Assembly (NCBI RefSeq): GCF_008274625.1 | Contig: NZ_VTRU01000001.1 | Location: forward strand, 806,001-870,000 | Origin: Chryseobacterium panacisoli | GTDB lineage: Bacteria > Bacteroidota > Bacteroidia > Flavobacteriales > Weeksellaceae | Direction: 5' to 3' | Length of the DNA: 64,000 nt | Shown here: positions 51,836 through 60,832 of the stretch, piece by piece | Layout of the letters: each line of letters starts with the position of its first letter | Position numbering within the stretch: position 1 is the stretch's first letter | Made by a program: the position numbers and the translations under genes | The notes under the pieces: model-generated | The model's database searches: none | The model's input: the letters and a program-made list of their open reading frames with translations, nothing else | What the model was told of the DNA's origin: nothing

Positions 51836-53452
51836 TTATTTTTTTATCAATTTAGCGTTCGCTGTTTTATTGGTATCCGTTTTTATAGTCACCAGATATG
51901 CTCCCTGTACCAAAGTCTGGGTATTAATCTTGGTTACTCTGTTCTTTGTTTTAATACTTTGAAGCTGTCTTCCAGACATATCGTATAAAAGAATATCTGC
52001 TTCTTTGAAATCAAATCCGATTTCTACATAAGCATAATCTGAAACAGGGTTTGGATAAATTTTAATGTCGTATTTTTCAATCAGCTGATCAACCTGTTTG
52101 TCTCCCAGCTTTACAATCTTCCAGTTTTCTTTTCCCAATTCCTCTGCACTGGTTCCAGCCAGAATAATAGAACCGTCTCTATTTAGTTTCAAATCTGAAA
52201 GTCTCTCTTCTCTTTGTCTGGATTCTCCTTTCACATGTTTTCTCCATTGCTCATTTCCATTTTGGTCCAAATAGAGCATCCAGAAGGTTTCATCATCAGT
52301 CTGTATTCTTCCTTCAGCCTGTGTGTAACCTCCCAACAATATTCCTTTTGTGACGTCTTGGTTCTTGATTCTTGCATCTTGATTCAGAATCACATTCATT
52401 CCCATCAGGATATCTCTGTTCTTGAAATTATAGGATTTCTGCCACTGTTCATCACCTCTTTCATTTAAAGAAATCAGCCAAAGGTCTGTCCCTTCTTCAA
52501 TGCCTATGGTTTTATTTCCCGATCTCTCCGATCTGGATTCTCCACCAATGATGAAGCCAGTTGATGTTAATGCCAATGTTCTGATATGATCATCTCCTTT
52601 CCCTCCAAAGTTCTTTTCCCATTCTACTTTTCCATTTTTGTCCAGCTTTACGATCCAGTAGTCGCCCTCGCCAAAATTATCTGTGGATTTTGCGATACGG
52701 GATACTGGGTTCGGGGTGGTTTCGCTTGTCTTTTCTCCAGATCCCGAAACACGGACCTCAGAACTCCTGGAATAAATTCCCAATAAAGCTCCTCCATCCT
52801 TCGTTGGAATCATCTTCTCCACTTCGTCTAAGCCTTTCCCACCTAAGATTAATTGGGAAAGTTCTTTTCCATCTTTATCCAATTTCGTAATCCAAACGTC
52901 TTTGGAACCGTAACCTTTTGCAGCGTTCTGTACATTGCCGGCCACAAAGAACCCTAAATCTGTAGTTTGAATCACAGATCTTGCTTCTTCATCGGAAGAG
53001 CTTCCCAGGGTTTTCTGCCATAATTCATCACCAAATTCATTGATTCTGATGAGCCAGATATCTGATCCTCCTTTGGAATCATCTTTTTTATCCAAACCTT
53101 TTCCTGAATAAGAGGTTCCGGCCAATAGAAACCCACCGTCCTGTGTGGTGACTGTTGCTGATAAATAATCATGATTTGATCCTGAGAAGTATTTCTCCCA
53201 GACATCATTTCCTTGCTGGTTTAGCTTTACCAAATGAAAATCGTAACCATTATTTTGCTTACTGCCTGAAGCTTGCTGCTTATCGCTTTGGATAGAGCTT
53301 CCCGTGATTAAATATTGCTGATCAATGGTTGTAGTAACCTGGCTTAGAAAATCCTGGGTAGAGGATTTGATATCTTTCTGCCATACTACTTCCTGGGCAG
53401 AGATTCCCAAGACCGTGCATAAGGTGAATGCACCAATATAGATTTTTTTCAT
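51836..53452 (-). CDS. T9SS-sorted beta-propeller-like secreted protein
   Basis: A 538-residue protein with a signal peptide (KKIYIGAFTLCTVLGISAQ), about nine repeats of 45-50 residues (WIVKLDKNGKVEWEKNFGG, DDHIRTLALTSTGFIIGGES), and a C-terminal T9SS type A sorting domain (KIYPNPVSDYAYVEIGF, YDMSGRQLQSIKT, GAYLVTIKTDTNK). It should be exported by T9SS to the cell surface. I chose ATG at 53452 because a -7 box covers the upstream start at 53509. It is the first gene of the RHS operon, two bases before the next. Confidence 0.9.
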   Translation of the reverse strand: MKKIYIGAFTLCTVLGISAQEVVWQKDIKSSTQDFLSQVTTTIDQQYLITGSSIQSDKQQASGSKQNNGYDFHLVKLNQQGNDVWEKYFSGSNHDYLSATVTTQDGGFLLAGTSYSGKGLDKKDDSKGGSDIWLIRINEFGDELWQKTLGSSSDEEARSVIQTTDLGFFVAGNVQNAAKGYGSKDVWITKLDKDGKELSQLILGGKGLDEVEKMIPTKDGGALLGIYSRSSEVRVSGSGEKTSETTPNPVSRIAKSTDNFGEGDYWIVKLDKNGKVEWEKNFGGKGDDHIRTLALTSTGFIIGGESRSERSGNKTIGIEEGTDLWLISLNERGDEQWQKSYNFKNRDILMGMNVILNQDARIKNQDVTKGILLGGYTQAEGRIQTDDETFWMLYLDQNGNEQWRKHVKGESRQREERLSDLKLNRDGSIILAGTSAEELGKENWKIVKLGDKQVDQLIEKYDIKIYPNPVSDYAYVEIGFDFKEADILLYDMSGRQLQSIKTKNRVTKINTQTLVQGAYLVTIKTDTNKTANAKLIKK

Positions 53453-53498
53453 TCCAATGTTGTTTTCTGAGTTAGTAATTAGCTTCTTAAAACTTCGC

Positions 53499-53506
53499 AA
53501 ATTTAA
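53499..53506 (-). promoter_or_regulatory. -7 box for the RHS toxin operon
   Basis: TAAATTTG on the minus strand matches TAnnTTTG, 46 bases before the ATG at 53452. No other promoter-like box is seen within the operon. Confidence 0.5.
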
Positions 53507-53687
53507 CACTTTTTAAGATATGAAAATCACTTTCATGTGGTATCCTGTAAATCATACTATTTATTGTTAAATTCACTTTATTTATATTGATATTTTCATT
53601 TTTCCTGATGCAAAATTATCTCCGGATAACGACAAAACTTGTCGCATAAAAATCTATTTTAAAAACTAATGAGTATACAGCACAAAA

Positions 53688-53709
53688 AAACCACTCTCTC
53701 GAGTGGTTT
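53688..53709. terminator. Terminator of the first DRDxHGC paralogue
   Basis: The stem AAACCACTC / GAGTGGTTT has T runs on both sides and lies 21 bases after the stop at 53730. Confidence 0.8.
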
Positions 53710-53729
53710 CCTATTTTTTGAATTTTATT

Positions 53730-54140
53730 TTACTGATAGACTACTTCATCATTCTTTTTGATCTGGTAGCTTTTTTTATAGGGAGTTAAAACATAGCTGT
53801 CCTTAATATAAGTTCCGCTTTTCCAGATTTTCCCTTTTCCATCTTTATTCAGGATAATGCTTTTCGCGGCTCCATCCGGAATAAAAACTTCAGCTTTTTT
53901 CATGTCTTTCGTAAAAATTATTGCGGTCATTGAGGTATAGCTTTTATCCGAGTTTACTTCTTTAAGTTTTATTTTCTGATTGAACGTTTTTATACAATTA
54001 TTTTTTAACTGTGAGTAGGTGTATCCTGCAGAACCGATACAACCGTGAACATCTCTGTCACCTCCCAGAACAGGAGCTTGTTTTTGTGCAAAAATTAAAG
54101 TAGCAAGGAACATTGCACTGAATAAAATTGTTTTTTTCAT
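53730..54140 (-). CDS. Exported DRDxHGC protein, paralogue 1
   Basis: A 136-residue protein: signal peptide (KKTILFSAMFLATLIFAQ), then GGDRDVHGCIGSAGYTYSQ, a conserved cysteine-containing motif, a second Cys in NNCIKTF, and a beta-rich rest. Its neighbour at 54259 is a tandem paralogue with the same layout. No function is known to me; a disulfide between the two Cys is likely. Its start is ATG at 54140. It has its own terminator. Confidence 0.8.
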   Translation of the reverse strand: MKKTILFSAMFLATLIFAQKQAPVLGGDRDVHGCIGSAGYTYSQLKNNCIKTFNQKIKLKEVNSDKSYTSMTAIIFTKDMKKAEVFIPDGAAKSIILNKDGKGKIWKSGTYIKDSYVLTPYKKSYQIKKNDEVVYQ

Positions 54141-54218
54141 ATGTAAAATTTTTGTTTTCTGGTTGGTAGAACTATGTCCCCAAATAGGGTATTAGTTGAT
54201 TCATCTAAGGTACAAAAA

Positions 54219-54241
54219 AAACCACTCTTCCGAGTGGTTTT
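54219..54241. terminator. Terminator of the second DRDxHGC paralogue
   Basis: The stem AAACCACTC / GAGTGGTTT (the same as at 53688) is followed by T on the minus strand, 18 bases after the stop at 54259. It was probably duplicated together with the gene. Confidence 0.8.
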
Positions 54242-54258
54242 CATTTTGAAATCTGATC

Positions 54259-54657
54259 TTATTGGTAGATCACAATATTATCCTTTTTAAGCTGATATCC
54301 GTTTTTTTTGTAAGGAACCAATACATAACCATCTTTTTTCCATGCTTTGGCTTTACCTCCTGCTCTGGTAAGAATGATGCTTTCTGAGTCGGTATCTTTT
54401 ATAAAAACCTCAGCTTTTTTCATGTCTTTGCTGAAAATAACGGCAGCTATAGAAGTATAACTTTCTTTTGGAGCCACTTCTGTCAGCTTTATTTTCTGTT
54501 CAAAAGTTCTTACACAGTCTTTTTTAATCTGAGAGTAAGTATACCCTGCCGAACCAATACAACCGTGTGCATCCCTGTCGCCACCTTTTATTTGCATTTC
54601 TTGCGCGAATACTAAAGAACCTAAGAACATTGTACTCAATAAAATTGTTTTCTTCAT
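54259..54657 (-). CDS. Exported DRDxHGC protein, paralogue 2
   Basis: A 132-residue protein with a signal peptide (KKTILLSTMFLGSLVFAQ), GGDRDAHGCIGSAGYTYSQ, a second Cys in KKDCVRTFEQKI, and C-terminal VLVPYKKNGYQLKKDN. It is the tandem duplicate of the gene at 53730; much of the sequence is shared, including KDMKKAEVFI. I chose ATG at 54657 (MKKTILL); the upstream ATG would add four residues. The function is unknown. Confidence 0.8.
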   Translation of the reverse strand: MKKTILLSTMFLGSLVFAQEMQIKGGDRDAHGCIGSAGYTYSQIKKDCVRTFEQKIKLTEVAPKESYTSIAAVIFSKDMKKAEVFIKDTDSESIILTRAGGKAKAWKKDGYVLVPYKKNGYQLKKDNIVIYQ

Positions 54658-54750
54658 GTCGATTTGCATATAATAATAATTACCGTGGTATTATTAAAAA
54701 TCATGCCAAAAAACACATAATACACATTTCTGTGAATAACTTTTCTTAAA

Positions 54751-57078
54751 TTATTTAGTCCAGTTAACTTTTGAGTGTTGAACATTCTCAGAGTTAGTTC
54801 CAATCATGATATCAAATTCACCTGATTCCCAGTCATATTTCAAGTCTCCGTTGTAGAATTTCAGATTTTCAGGAGTGATATCGAAGGTTACTTTTCTGGA
54901 TTCACCTTTTTTCAGAAATACTTTCTGGAAACCTTTCAATTCTTTTACTGGTCTTGTAATACTTCCTACCATATCTCTGATATACAGCTGAACTACCTCA
55001 GCACCATCAAAGTTTCCATTATTGGTTACGGTAACGGATGCCTGAACAGTCTGATCTCCTTTCGGGTTGGCATTTGAAACTGCCATATCAGAATATCCGA
55101 ATTTTGTATAACTTAGCCCAAATCCAAACGGATACAACGGTGTGTTACATTCATCCATATAGTTGGAACGGAATCTCTGGTACTCACATTTATCAGTTAA
55201 TTCCTGGCTTAATGGGCGACCTGTATTTTTAGCATTATAATAGATTGGAACCTGTCCAAGGCTTCTTGGGAAAGTCATCGGAAGTTTTCCTGATGGATTT
55301 ACTTTTCCAAAAAGAACATCTGCAATTGCATTTCCTGCTTCAGATCCTGCAAACCACGCATTAAGGATGGCATCAGGAGTATCTTTTACATTGGTTAAAG
55401 CTAAAGGACGGCCTGTGAAAAGAACCATTGCAATAGGCTTTCCTGTTTTCTTTAATTCGTTTAATAAATCAACCTGAGACTGAGGAATGGTAATTTCTGT
55501 TCTTGAAGAAGATTCACCACTCATTTCCGCAGATTCTCCAATAGCAAGAACGATAACATCTGCTTTGTTGGCAATATCTACTGCTTCTTTCAATAATTCT
55601 TCTTTGGAGCGGTTATCTCTGTCTGTTTTCTTACCGTGAGCTGCATAGATGTCTTCAAGCTTAGCATCATAATCAATATTAGCACCTTTAGCAGAAAGGA
55701 ATTTTACTTCTTTTCCGTAGTTAGCCTGAAGACCTTGCATTAGGTTTACTGCTTTATCATGTTTTGCAGCAACACTCCATGTTCCGGCCATGTTTAATGA
55801 ATTGTTCACCAATGGTCCTATTACGGCAACAGTTCCTGAATTTTTCAAAGGAAGTACCTGGTTTTCATTTTTCATTAAAACCATAGACTGAGCGGCAGCA
55901 CTTCTTGCAACGTTTCTGTTGTCCATGTTATAAACTTCTTTTGCGGCCAGTTTTGCATCACCATATTTGTAAGGATCTGTAAATAATCCCAAGTCATATT
56001 TTGCTTCTAGAACTCTTTTTGCTGCCAGATCAATTTCAGCTTGTGTTACTTTCCCTTCAGATAAAGATTTTTTTAATGTTGTTAAAAAACCTTCTCCTAC
56101 CATATCCATATCAACACCCGCTTTCAGAGCCAGTGCAGAAACCTGCTGAAGATCTCCCATACCATGGTCTACCATTTCATTGATTCCTGTGTAATCAGTC
56201 ACCACAAAGCCTTTAAACTTCCACTGATTTCTTAAAACTTCGGTCTGAAGCCATCTGCTTCCGGTGGCAGGAACGCCATCCACTTCATTGAAAGAGGCCA
56301 TCACAGAAGCTACTCCTGCATCAACAGCCGCTTTGTAAGGTGGAAAATATTCGTTAAACATTCTCACATGGCTCATATCAACGGTATTGTAGTCTCTTCC
56401 TGATTCACCTGCTCCGTATAATGCAAAATGCTTCACACAGGCCAGAATGGTATTCCCAACGGATAAATCTTTCCCCTGATAACCATACACCATATTTTTT
56501 GCAATTTCACTTCCCAAATAAGGGTCTTCGCCTGAACCTTCAGAAACTCTACCCCATCTTGGTTCGCGGGAAATATCTACCATTGGAGAGAATGTCCAGT
56601 TAATCCCATCAGAAGAAGCTTCTTTTGCCGCTACTCTTGCTGACTGCTGAATCAGATTCATATCCCATGAAGCGGCTAAACCTAATGGAATCGGGAATGT
56701 AGTTTCATAACCATGAATAACATCCATCCCAAAGATCAAAGGAATTTTCAGACGGCTGTTTTCCACAGCTACTTTCTGAACGGCTCTGATTTTTTCGGCT
56801 CCTTTTATATTGAATAGTCCACCCACTAAGCCTTGTTCGACTTTTTTACCGATGTCCGAGCTTTTGGCAAGACCTGTCGTAAAATCACCTGAACTTGGTA
56901 AGTTAAGCTGGCCGATTTTTTCATCCAATGTCATTTTTGACAAAAGGTTGTCTACAAATGCTTTCTTTTTAGCCTGGTACTGAGCCGTCTGATAGGACTG
57001 AACGGGTTTTGTTACCATTTCCTGTGCAGAAAACACAGGTGCCAATGCTAAAGTGGCGATTACAATTAACTTTTTCAT
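54751..57078 (-). CDS. bglX: Beta-glucosidase, glycoside hydrolase family 3
   Basis: A periplasmic 775-residue GH3 enzyme that releases glucose from beta-linked oligosaccharides. A signal peptide (KKLIVIATLALAPVFSAQ) precedes the N-terminal barrel, with IPLIFGMDVIHGYETTFP, RWGRVSEGSGEDPYLGSE and the nucleophile Asp in GFVVTDYTGINEM. The C-terminal alpha/beta sandwich has GESAEMSGESSSRTEI, and a fibronectin III-like domain ends the protein. It lies 80 bases after the esterase gene and closes the SusCD locus, where it would finish glucan breakdown to glucose. Confidence 0.95.
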   Translation of the reverse strand: MKKLIVIATLALAPVFSAQEMVTKPVQSYQTAQYQAKKKAFVDNLLSKMTLDEKIGQLNLPSSGDFTTGLAKSSDIGKKVEQGLVGGLFNIKGAEKIRAVQKVAVENSRLKIPLIFGMDVIHGYETTFPIPLGLAASWDMNLIQQSARVAAKEASSDGINWTFSPMVDISREPRWGRVSEGSGEDPYLGSEIAKNMVYGYQGKDLSVGNTILACVKHFALYGAGESGRDYNTVDMSHVRMFNEYFPPYKAAVDAGVASVMASFNEVDGVPATGSRWLQTEVLRNQWKFKGFVVTDYTGINEMVDHGMGDLQQVSALALKAGVDMDMVGEGFLTTLKKSLSEGKVTQAEIDLAAKRVLEAKYDLGLFTDPYKYGDAKLAAKEVYNMDNRNVARSAAAQSMVLMKNENQVLPLKNSGTVAVIGPLVNNSLNMAGTWSVAAKHDKAVNLMQGLQANYGKEVKFLSAKGANIDYDAKLEDIYAAHGKKTDRDNRSKEELLKEAVDIANKADVIVLAIGESAEMSGESSSRTEITIPQSQVDLLNELKKTGKPIAMVLFTGRPLALTNVKDTPDAILNAWFAGSEAGNAIADVLFGKVNPSGKLPMTFPRSLGQVPIYYNAKNTGRPLSQELTDKCEYQRFRSNYMDECNTPLYPFGFGLSYTKFGYSDMAVSNANPKGDQTVQASVTVTNNGNFDGAEVVQLYIRDMVGSITRPVKELKGFQKVFLKKGESRKVTFDITPENLKFYNGDLKYDWESGEFDIMIGTNSENVQHSKVNWTK

Positions 57079-57158
57079 AAATCTATCTTCTTAAATTATT
57101 GTTTTTATATTTTTAGTTTTAATTCGATGGGTTTATCTTTCGATCATTGTGTGTCGGG

Positions 57159-57866
57159 TTACTTTTCTTTCTTTTTAGACAGCATCCATTCATAAAGCTT
57201 CGGGTTTGAATAGGCCGAATCCCACGAGTTATGATTATCATTAGGGAAAATAACCAATTCTGCAGATGGGTTTACGGGATGCAGTTTCTGATAAAAATTA
57301 AAAGCATTGGCAGGCAGAACAATATCATCCATTCCACCATGAAATATTTTCATATTCAAATCTTTAAACTGATGAATACTAGCCGTCATTACCTGATCTG
57401 TAGGAGCACAGACCGAAGCTACTGCTGCAAACATTTCAGGATGTTCCATGGCGAGTTTCAAAGTTCCCCATCCTCCCATAGAAAGTCCTGTAAGATAAAT
57501 ACGGGAAGCATCAATTTTATATTTTTTCTGAATTTCCTTGATCAGATTATAAACGGTAACAGTATCCCACCATGATCCTTCCGGACATTGAGGTGCCAGA
57601 ATAGCAACGGGTTCTTTGATCAGGTTTTTATAGGTAAACGGGCTGTGTGCTTTTACCAGATCAAGATTATTTCCACGCTCCCCAGAACCATGAAGAAAAA
57701 CAATCAAAGGTACATTTCCTTTTGCATTCTGAGGATAGTCCAGAATGTAGGATATTTTTTCCTGCCTTTTAACTTCTTGATTCAGTTCTGCTTTTATTTC
57801 CTGTCCGCTCAGCTGTAATGAGAACGGCAGCAGTAAAAGAGAAATGTGTTTCAGTTTTAATTTCAT
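57159..57866 (-). CDS. Exported alpha/beta-hydrolase (esterase)
   Basis: A 235-residue esterase with a signal peptide (LKHISLLLLPFSLQLSGQ). VFLHGSGERGNN is the oxyanion-hole region, GLSMGGWGTLKLA holds the nucleophile Ser, and FHGGMDDIVLP and NDNHNSWD give Asp and His. This is the PHB-depolymerase or peptidase-like carboxylesterase branch. In the SusCD locus it could remove acyl groups from the glucan, or act on another ester; the substrate is not known. A GGCTAAAGCC repeat separates it from the upstream gene. Confidence 0.88.
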   Translation of the reverse strand: MKLKLKHISLLLLPFSLQLSGQEIKAELNQEVKRQEKISYILDYPQNAKGNVPLIVFLHGSGERGNNLDLVKAHSPFTYKNLIKEPVAILAPQCPEGSWWDTVTVYNLIKEIQKKYKIDASRIYLTGLSMGGWGTLKLAMEHPEMFAAVASVCAPTDQVMTASIHQFKDLNMKIFHGGMDDIVLPANAFNFYQKLHPVNPSAELVIFPNDNHNSWDSAYSNPKLYEWMLSKKKEK

Positions 57867-57870
57867 ATTA

Positions 57871-57940
57871 TTAAGTTTTGGCTAAAGCCATGGATTTGAA
57901 TCTTTTTATTTTTAAACGGGCTAAAGCCCGTTTCTATTGA
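57871..57940. repeat. GGCTAAAGCC-type dispersed palindrome, copy 4
   Basis: The first 28 bases are identical to those at 29502 (TTAAGTTTTGGCTAAAGCC and on), then the copy ends ACGGGCTAAAGCCCGTTTC. It is inserted in the middle of the SusCD locus, between the GH144-like and esterase genes. Confidence 0.8.
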
Positions 57941-57942
57941 AT

Positions 57943-59334
57943 TTAATTAATTCCATATTTAGGTGACTGAAAGCTTAATTTTTTCAATCCCTGCTGAATT
58001 TCCGGAGCATTCATAAAAAGTTTCCAAAGGAATCCTGATCTGTAGTTTTCGATCATGGGTGCTATTGTCCCCTGATCTATAGCCAGATATCTTGGTGTAA
58101 ACCAGTTGTCGTAATTGATAGACGAGGCATCATAAGGGCCTGCAGATCCTATAAATTCAGGTTTTTGAGTATAAATGAATCTTAAAAAAGCCATTGATTC
58201 TTTTGGTGTATAAGGAAAACTACTCAGTGCGGCTGTAGGGGTTATCACACCGTTATCATTGCTGGGCATATGCGCTGTGTATCCTGTACCTCCATCTTCA
58301 TTTCTGGTATAACCGGCTGTAAGCCCCCAATAGTTAGGCCCGTAACCTTTCCATTGCTTTGGATTTTCAACACAGTATTTGTAGTCGATAAGGGTTTGAT
58401 TTTTATTGATATCAAAATAGTTTTTCACAAGCTTATCAGATAATCCCGTAGGATCCAGTCCTATATATGAATATTGCGCCCAGAAAAGCGGTCCGCCATA
58501 TTCTTCAGCGTAATTGTGTTTTACATACAGAGGTAATCCGTATTTTGTTTTGTCTGTAAGGTAGGTTCCGTTTCTTGTCCAGCCTTTGTAATACGTTTCA
58601 TCATCAATGGAATACGTAGGTGAAGATGCTGCAAGAATATAGGTAATGAGGCATTCATTATACCCTTCCAGAGGGAAGTTCATTTCCCATTGGTATTCCG
58701 GTGACCAGTGCCAGTAAAGAACTTTTTCACCTCCTTTGGTATACCAGTTCCACTGAATCCCTTTCCATAGCTCATCACATTTTGCTGCCAGTGCTTTTTC
58801 TTCTGCATTTCCATTTTTAAAGTATTCACGGACCATCAGTATTCCCGAAGTAAGGAAAGCGGTTTCCACAAGATCACCGCCATTATCTTTTTTGCCAAAA
58901 GGAACCGTCTTTCCGGTTTCCCCATTGATCCAGTGCGGCCAGGCACCTTTGTGACGGTCTGCCTTGGCCAGGAAATCCATGATATGAGTAAGCCTTTTTA
59001 CCGCTTCTTTTCTCGGAACGAATCCTCTTTCTGTTCCCACAAGAATCGTTGCCAGACCAAAGCCAGAACCTCCTGTAGTGATAACATGTTTATCATTATC
59101 CGGATAGATATTATCTTCGTGATAACGCTCTCTTCCTAACATTGAATGAGGTTCTGCATAATCCCAGAAATACTTCAGAGCATCTTTTTGTACTCTATCC
59201 ATCAGCTGTTCATCAGTAATATTACTTTTTACAGCTTCAGTTTTTCCAACTTCCTGTTTTGCTGCAGGAGCATTTTTACAGGAATACACAAAAAATAAAG
59301 AGGTGACAGCAATTGATAATATGTTCCTTTTCAT
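57943..59334 (-). CDS. Glycoamylase-family lipoprotein, GH144-like endo-beta-1,2-glucanase
   Basis: A 463-residue lipoprotein (signal with lipobox FVYSC). The (alpha/alpha)6 barrel has DYAEPHSMLGRERYHEDN, TGGSGFGLATILVGTERGF, YWHWSPEYQWEMNFPLEGYNE (given in part: YWHWSPEYQWEMNF) and MPSNDNGVITPTAALSSFPY. These are blocks of the PF10091 glycoamylase family, which includes the GH144 endo-beta-1,2-glucanases. It is in a SusCD locus with a GH3 glucosidase, so beta-1,2-glucan is the likely substrate. Other beta-glucan specificities are possible. It is probably surface- or periplasm-anchored. Confidence 0.88.
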   Translation of the reverse strand: MKRNILSIAVTSLFFVYSCKNAPAAKQEVGKTEAVKSNITDEQLMDRVQKDALKYFWDYAEPHSMLGRERYHEDNIYPDNDKHVITTGGSGFGLATILVGTERGFVPRKEAVKRLTHIMDFLAKADRHKGAWPHWINGETGKTVPFGKKDNGGDLVETAFLTSGILMVREYFKNGNAEEKALAAKCDELWKGIQWNWYTKGGEKVLYWHWSPEYQWEMNFPLEGYNECLITYILAASSPTYSIDDETYYKGWTRNGTYLTDKTKYGLPLYVKHNYAEEYGGPLFWAQYSYIGLDPTGLSDKLVKNYFDINKNQTLIDYKYCVENPKQWKGYGPNYWGLTAGYTRNEDGGTGYTAHMPSNDNGVITPTAALSSFPYTPKESMAFLRFIYTQKPEFIGSAGPYDASSINYDNWFTPRYLAIDQGTIAPMIENYRSGFLWKLFMNAPEIQQGLKKLSFQSPKYGIN

Positions 59335-59403
59335 GAGATCTCTTGTTATAGGTTCTAAAAGAAGAGGAGAACTTTCATTCTCCTCTAATGTTTATGATTT
59401 ATT

Positions 59404-60822
59404 TTAATATCCAGGGTTCTGTGTAAACAATCCTAAACTTGCATTCATTGCATCCAATGGAATCGGGAATAGTTCGTTCTTCCCTGCTTTGAATCCATAA
59501 GGAGCAAGTACCGTAGCTGCCTGCCCCGTTCTTACAAGGTCAACAAAACGGTCACCTTCCAAAGCAAGTTCTACTCTACGTTCATGCCAGATTGCAGTTC
59601 TCAATGCTAACTGTGTTGAAGCTGTTGTACCTGCCAACTGCGCTCTGGTTCTTACTTTATTAAGGTTAGTAACAGCTACAGAGGTATTACCCAGTTCATT
59701 TGCAGCTTCTGCATTAATCAAAAGAATTTCTGCAAATCTTAAAATTCTGATATTCTGTTTCGATCCGTAAGCACAAGCATTATTATTCAAAGCTTTAGGA
59801 ACATATACTTTTTGATTGAATGTAGTTACAGAGTTTGGATCTCCCATTGCAATAAGATCTCCTTCCGGAGTCGTTTCCCCATTTCTAAGAATTGTAAGTT
59901 CTTTTCTGATATCTCCCGGCTCAAATGCATTTTCCAAAGCCTGGGAAGGTGTAAAGAATCCCCATCCAAACTGGTTTCTTACCCCCTGTACTTCAGCATA
60001 CTGGCTTCCTCCGAATTGAGTAGAACATTCACAGTTTACTTCAAATACGGATTCTTTTCCAAATTCACCTCCGATTCTGAATACATGGTTGAAATCAGGA
60101 TCTAAATCATATCCCATAGACATTACCTGATTAGATGTATCATATGCTTTCTGCCAATCTTTTTTATACAGATATACTTTTGAAAGCAATCCTAAAGCCG
60201 CTCCTTTGGTTACTCTTCCAAGATCTCCCGCAGCATAAGTCTGAGGAAGTATTTCTGCTGCACTGGTAAGATCAGAAATAATAAAGTTATAAACTTCTTC
60301 TGCAGAATTTCTAGGAACTGTATAAGTAGAAGGAATCCCGTCAAAGATTGGAACCCCTCCATAAATTCTTAATAGATTAAAATAAAAATAAGCTCTCAAC
60401 ATTTTTGCCTCAGCAACCAATCTTGTTCTTAAAGTAGCATCCATTTCAATTTTAGGAACATTTGTAATCACCTGATTACATCTGTTTACCGCCTGCCATT
60501 GTCCGATCCAGTATCCTCTTACTCCATCGTCACTTACTGTATAAGTAAACTGATCGTAAGCATTAATAAATGAAGCATCTCCAGGATTAGAACCTTTTAC
60601 AACATCATCTGCCGGCACTCCAAATATAAACTGATAAGGAAATGCAGAATTTTCCCAGCTTCTTAAAAACACATAAATAGCATTCGTTGCCTGCATGGCA
60701 TCATCCTGAGTTTTGAAAAAGGAATCTGCTTCTGTTACTCCTTCCTGTTTTATATCCAGATAATCGTCTTTACAACTTATTACAAGTGAAAATAAAGCGA
60801 TGGATAAAAATATTTTTTTCAT
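59404..60822 (-). CDS. SusD/RagB-family glycan-binding lipoprotein
   Basis: The surface lipoprotein that captures oligosaccharides for its SusC partner. It has 472 residues, with a signal and lipobox (LVISC) and the SusD N-terminal TPR fold: EADSFFKTQDDAMQATNAIY, RLVAEAKMLRAYFYFNLLRIYGGVPI (in part: KMLRAYFYFNLLRIYGG) and the C-terminal RAQLAGTTAS, IWHERRVELALEGDRF and LFPIP. It starts 11 bases after the susC-like gene. The glycan is inferred to be a beta-glucan from the enzymes nearby. Confidence 0.95.
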   Translation of the reverse strand: MKKIFLSIALFSLVISCKDDYLDIKQEGVTEADSFFKTQDDAMQATNAIYVFLRSWENSAFPYQFIFGVPADDVVKGSNPGDASFINAYDQFTYTVSDDGVRGYWIGQWQAVNRCNQVITNVPKIEMDATLRTRLVAEAKMLRAYFYFNLLRIYGGVPIFDGIPSTYTVPRNSAEEVYNFIISDLTSAAEILPQTYAAGDLGRVTKGAALGLLSKVYLYKKDWQKAYDTSNQVMSMGYDLDPDFNHVFRIGGEFGKESVFEVNCECSTQFGGSQYAEVQGVRNQFGWGFFTPSQALENAFEPGDIRKELTILRNGETTPEGDLIAMGDPNSVTTFNQKVYVPKALNNNACAYGSKQNIRILRFAEILLINAEAANELGNTSVAVTNLNKVRTRAQLAGTTASTQLALRTAIWHERRVELALEGDRFVDLVRTGQAATVLAPYGFKAGKNELFPIPLDAMNASLGLFTQNPGY

Positions 60823-60832
60823 GTTCTTCTAA

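Noticed and set aside
44096..53452. The RHS region as a type VI secretion toxin locus
   Set aside because: No vgrG, PAAR, hcp or chaperone gene is present, and the proteins have Sec signal peptides, which points to another route.
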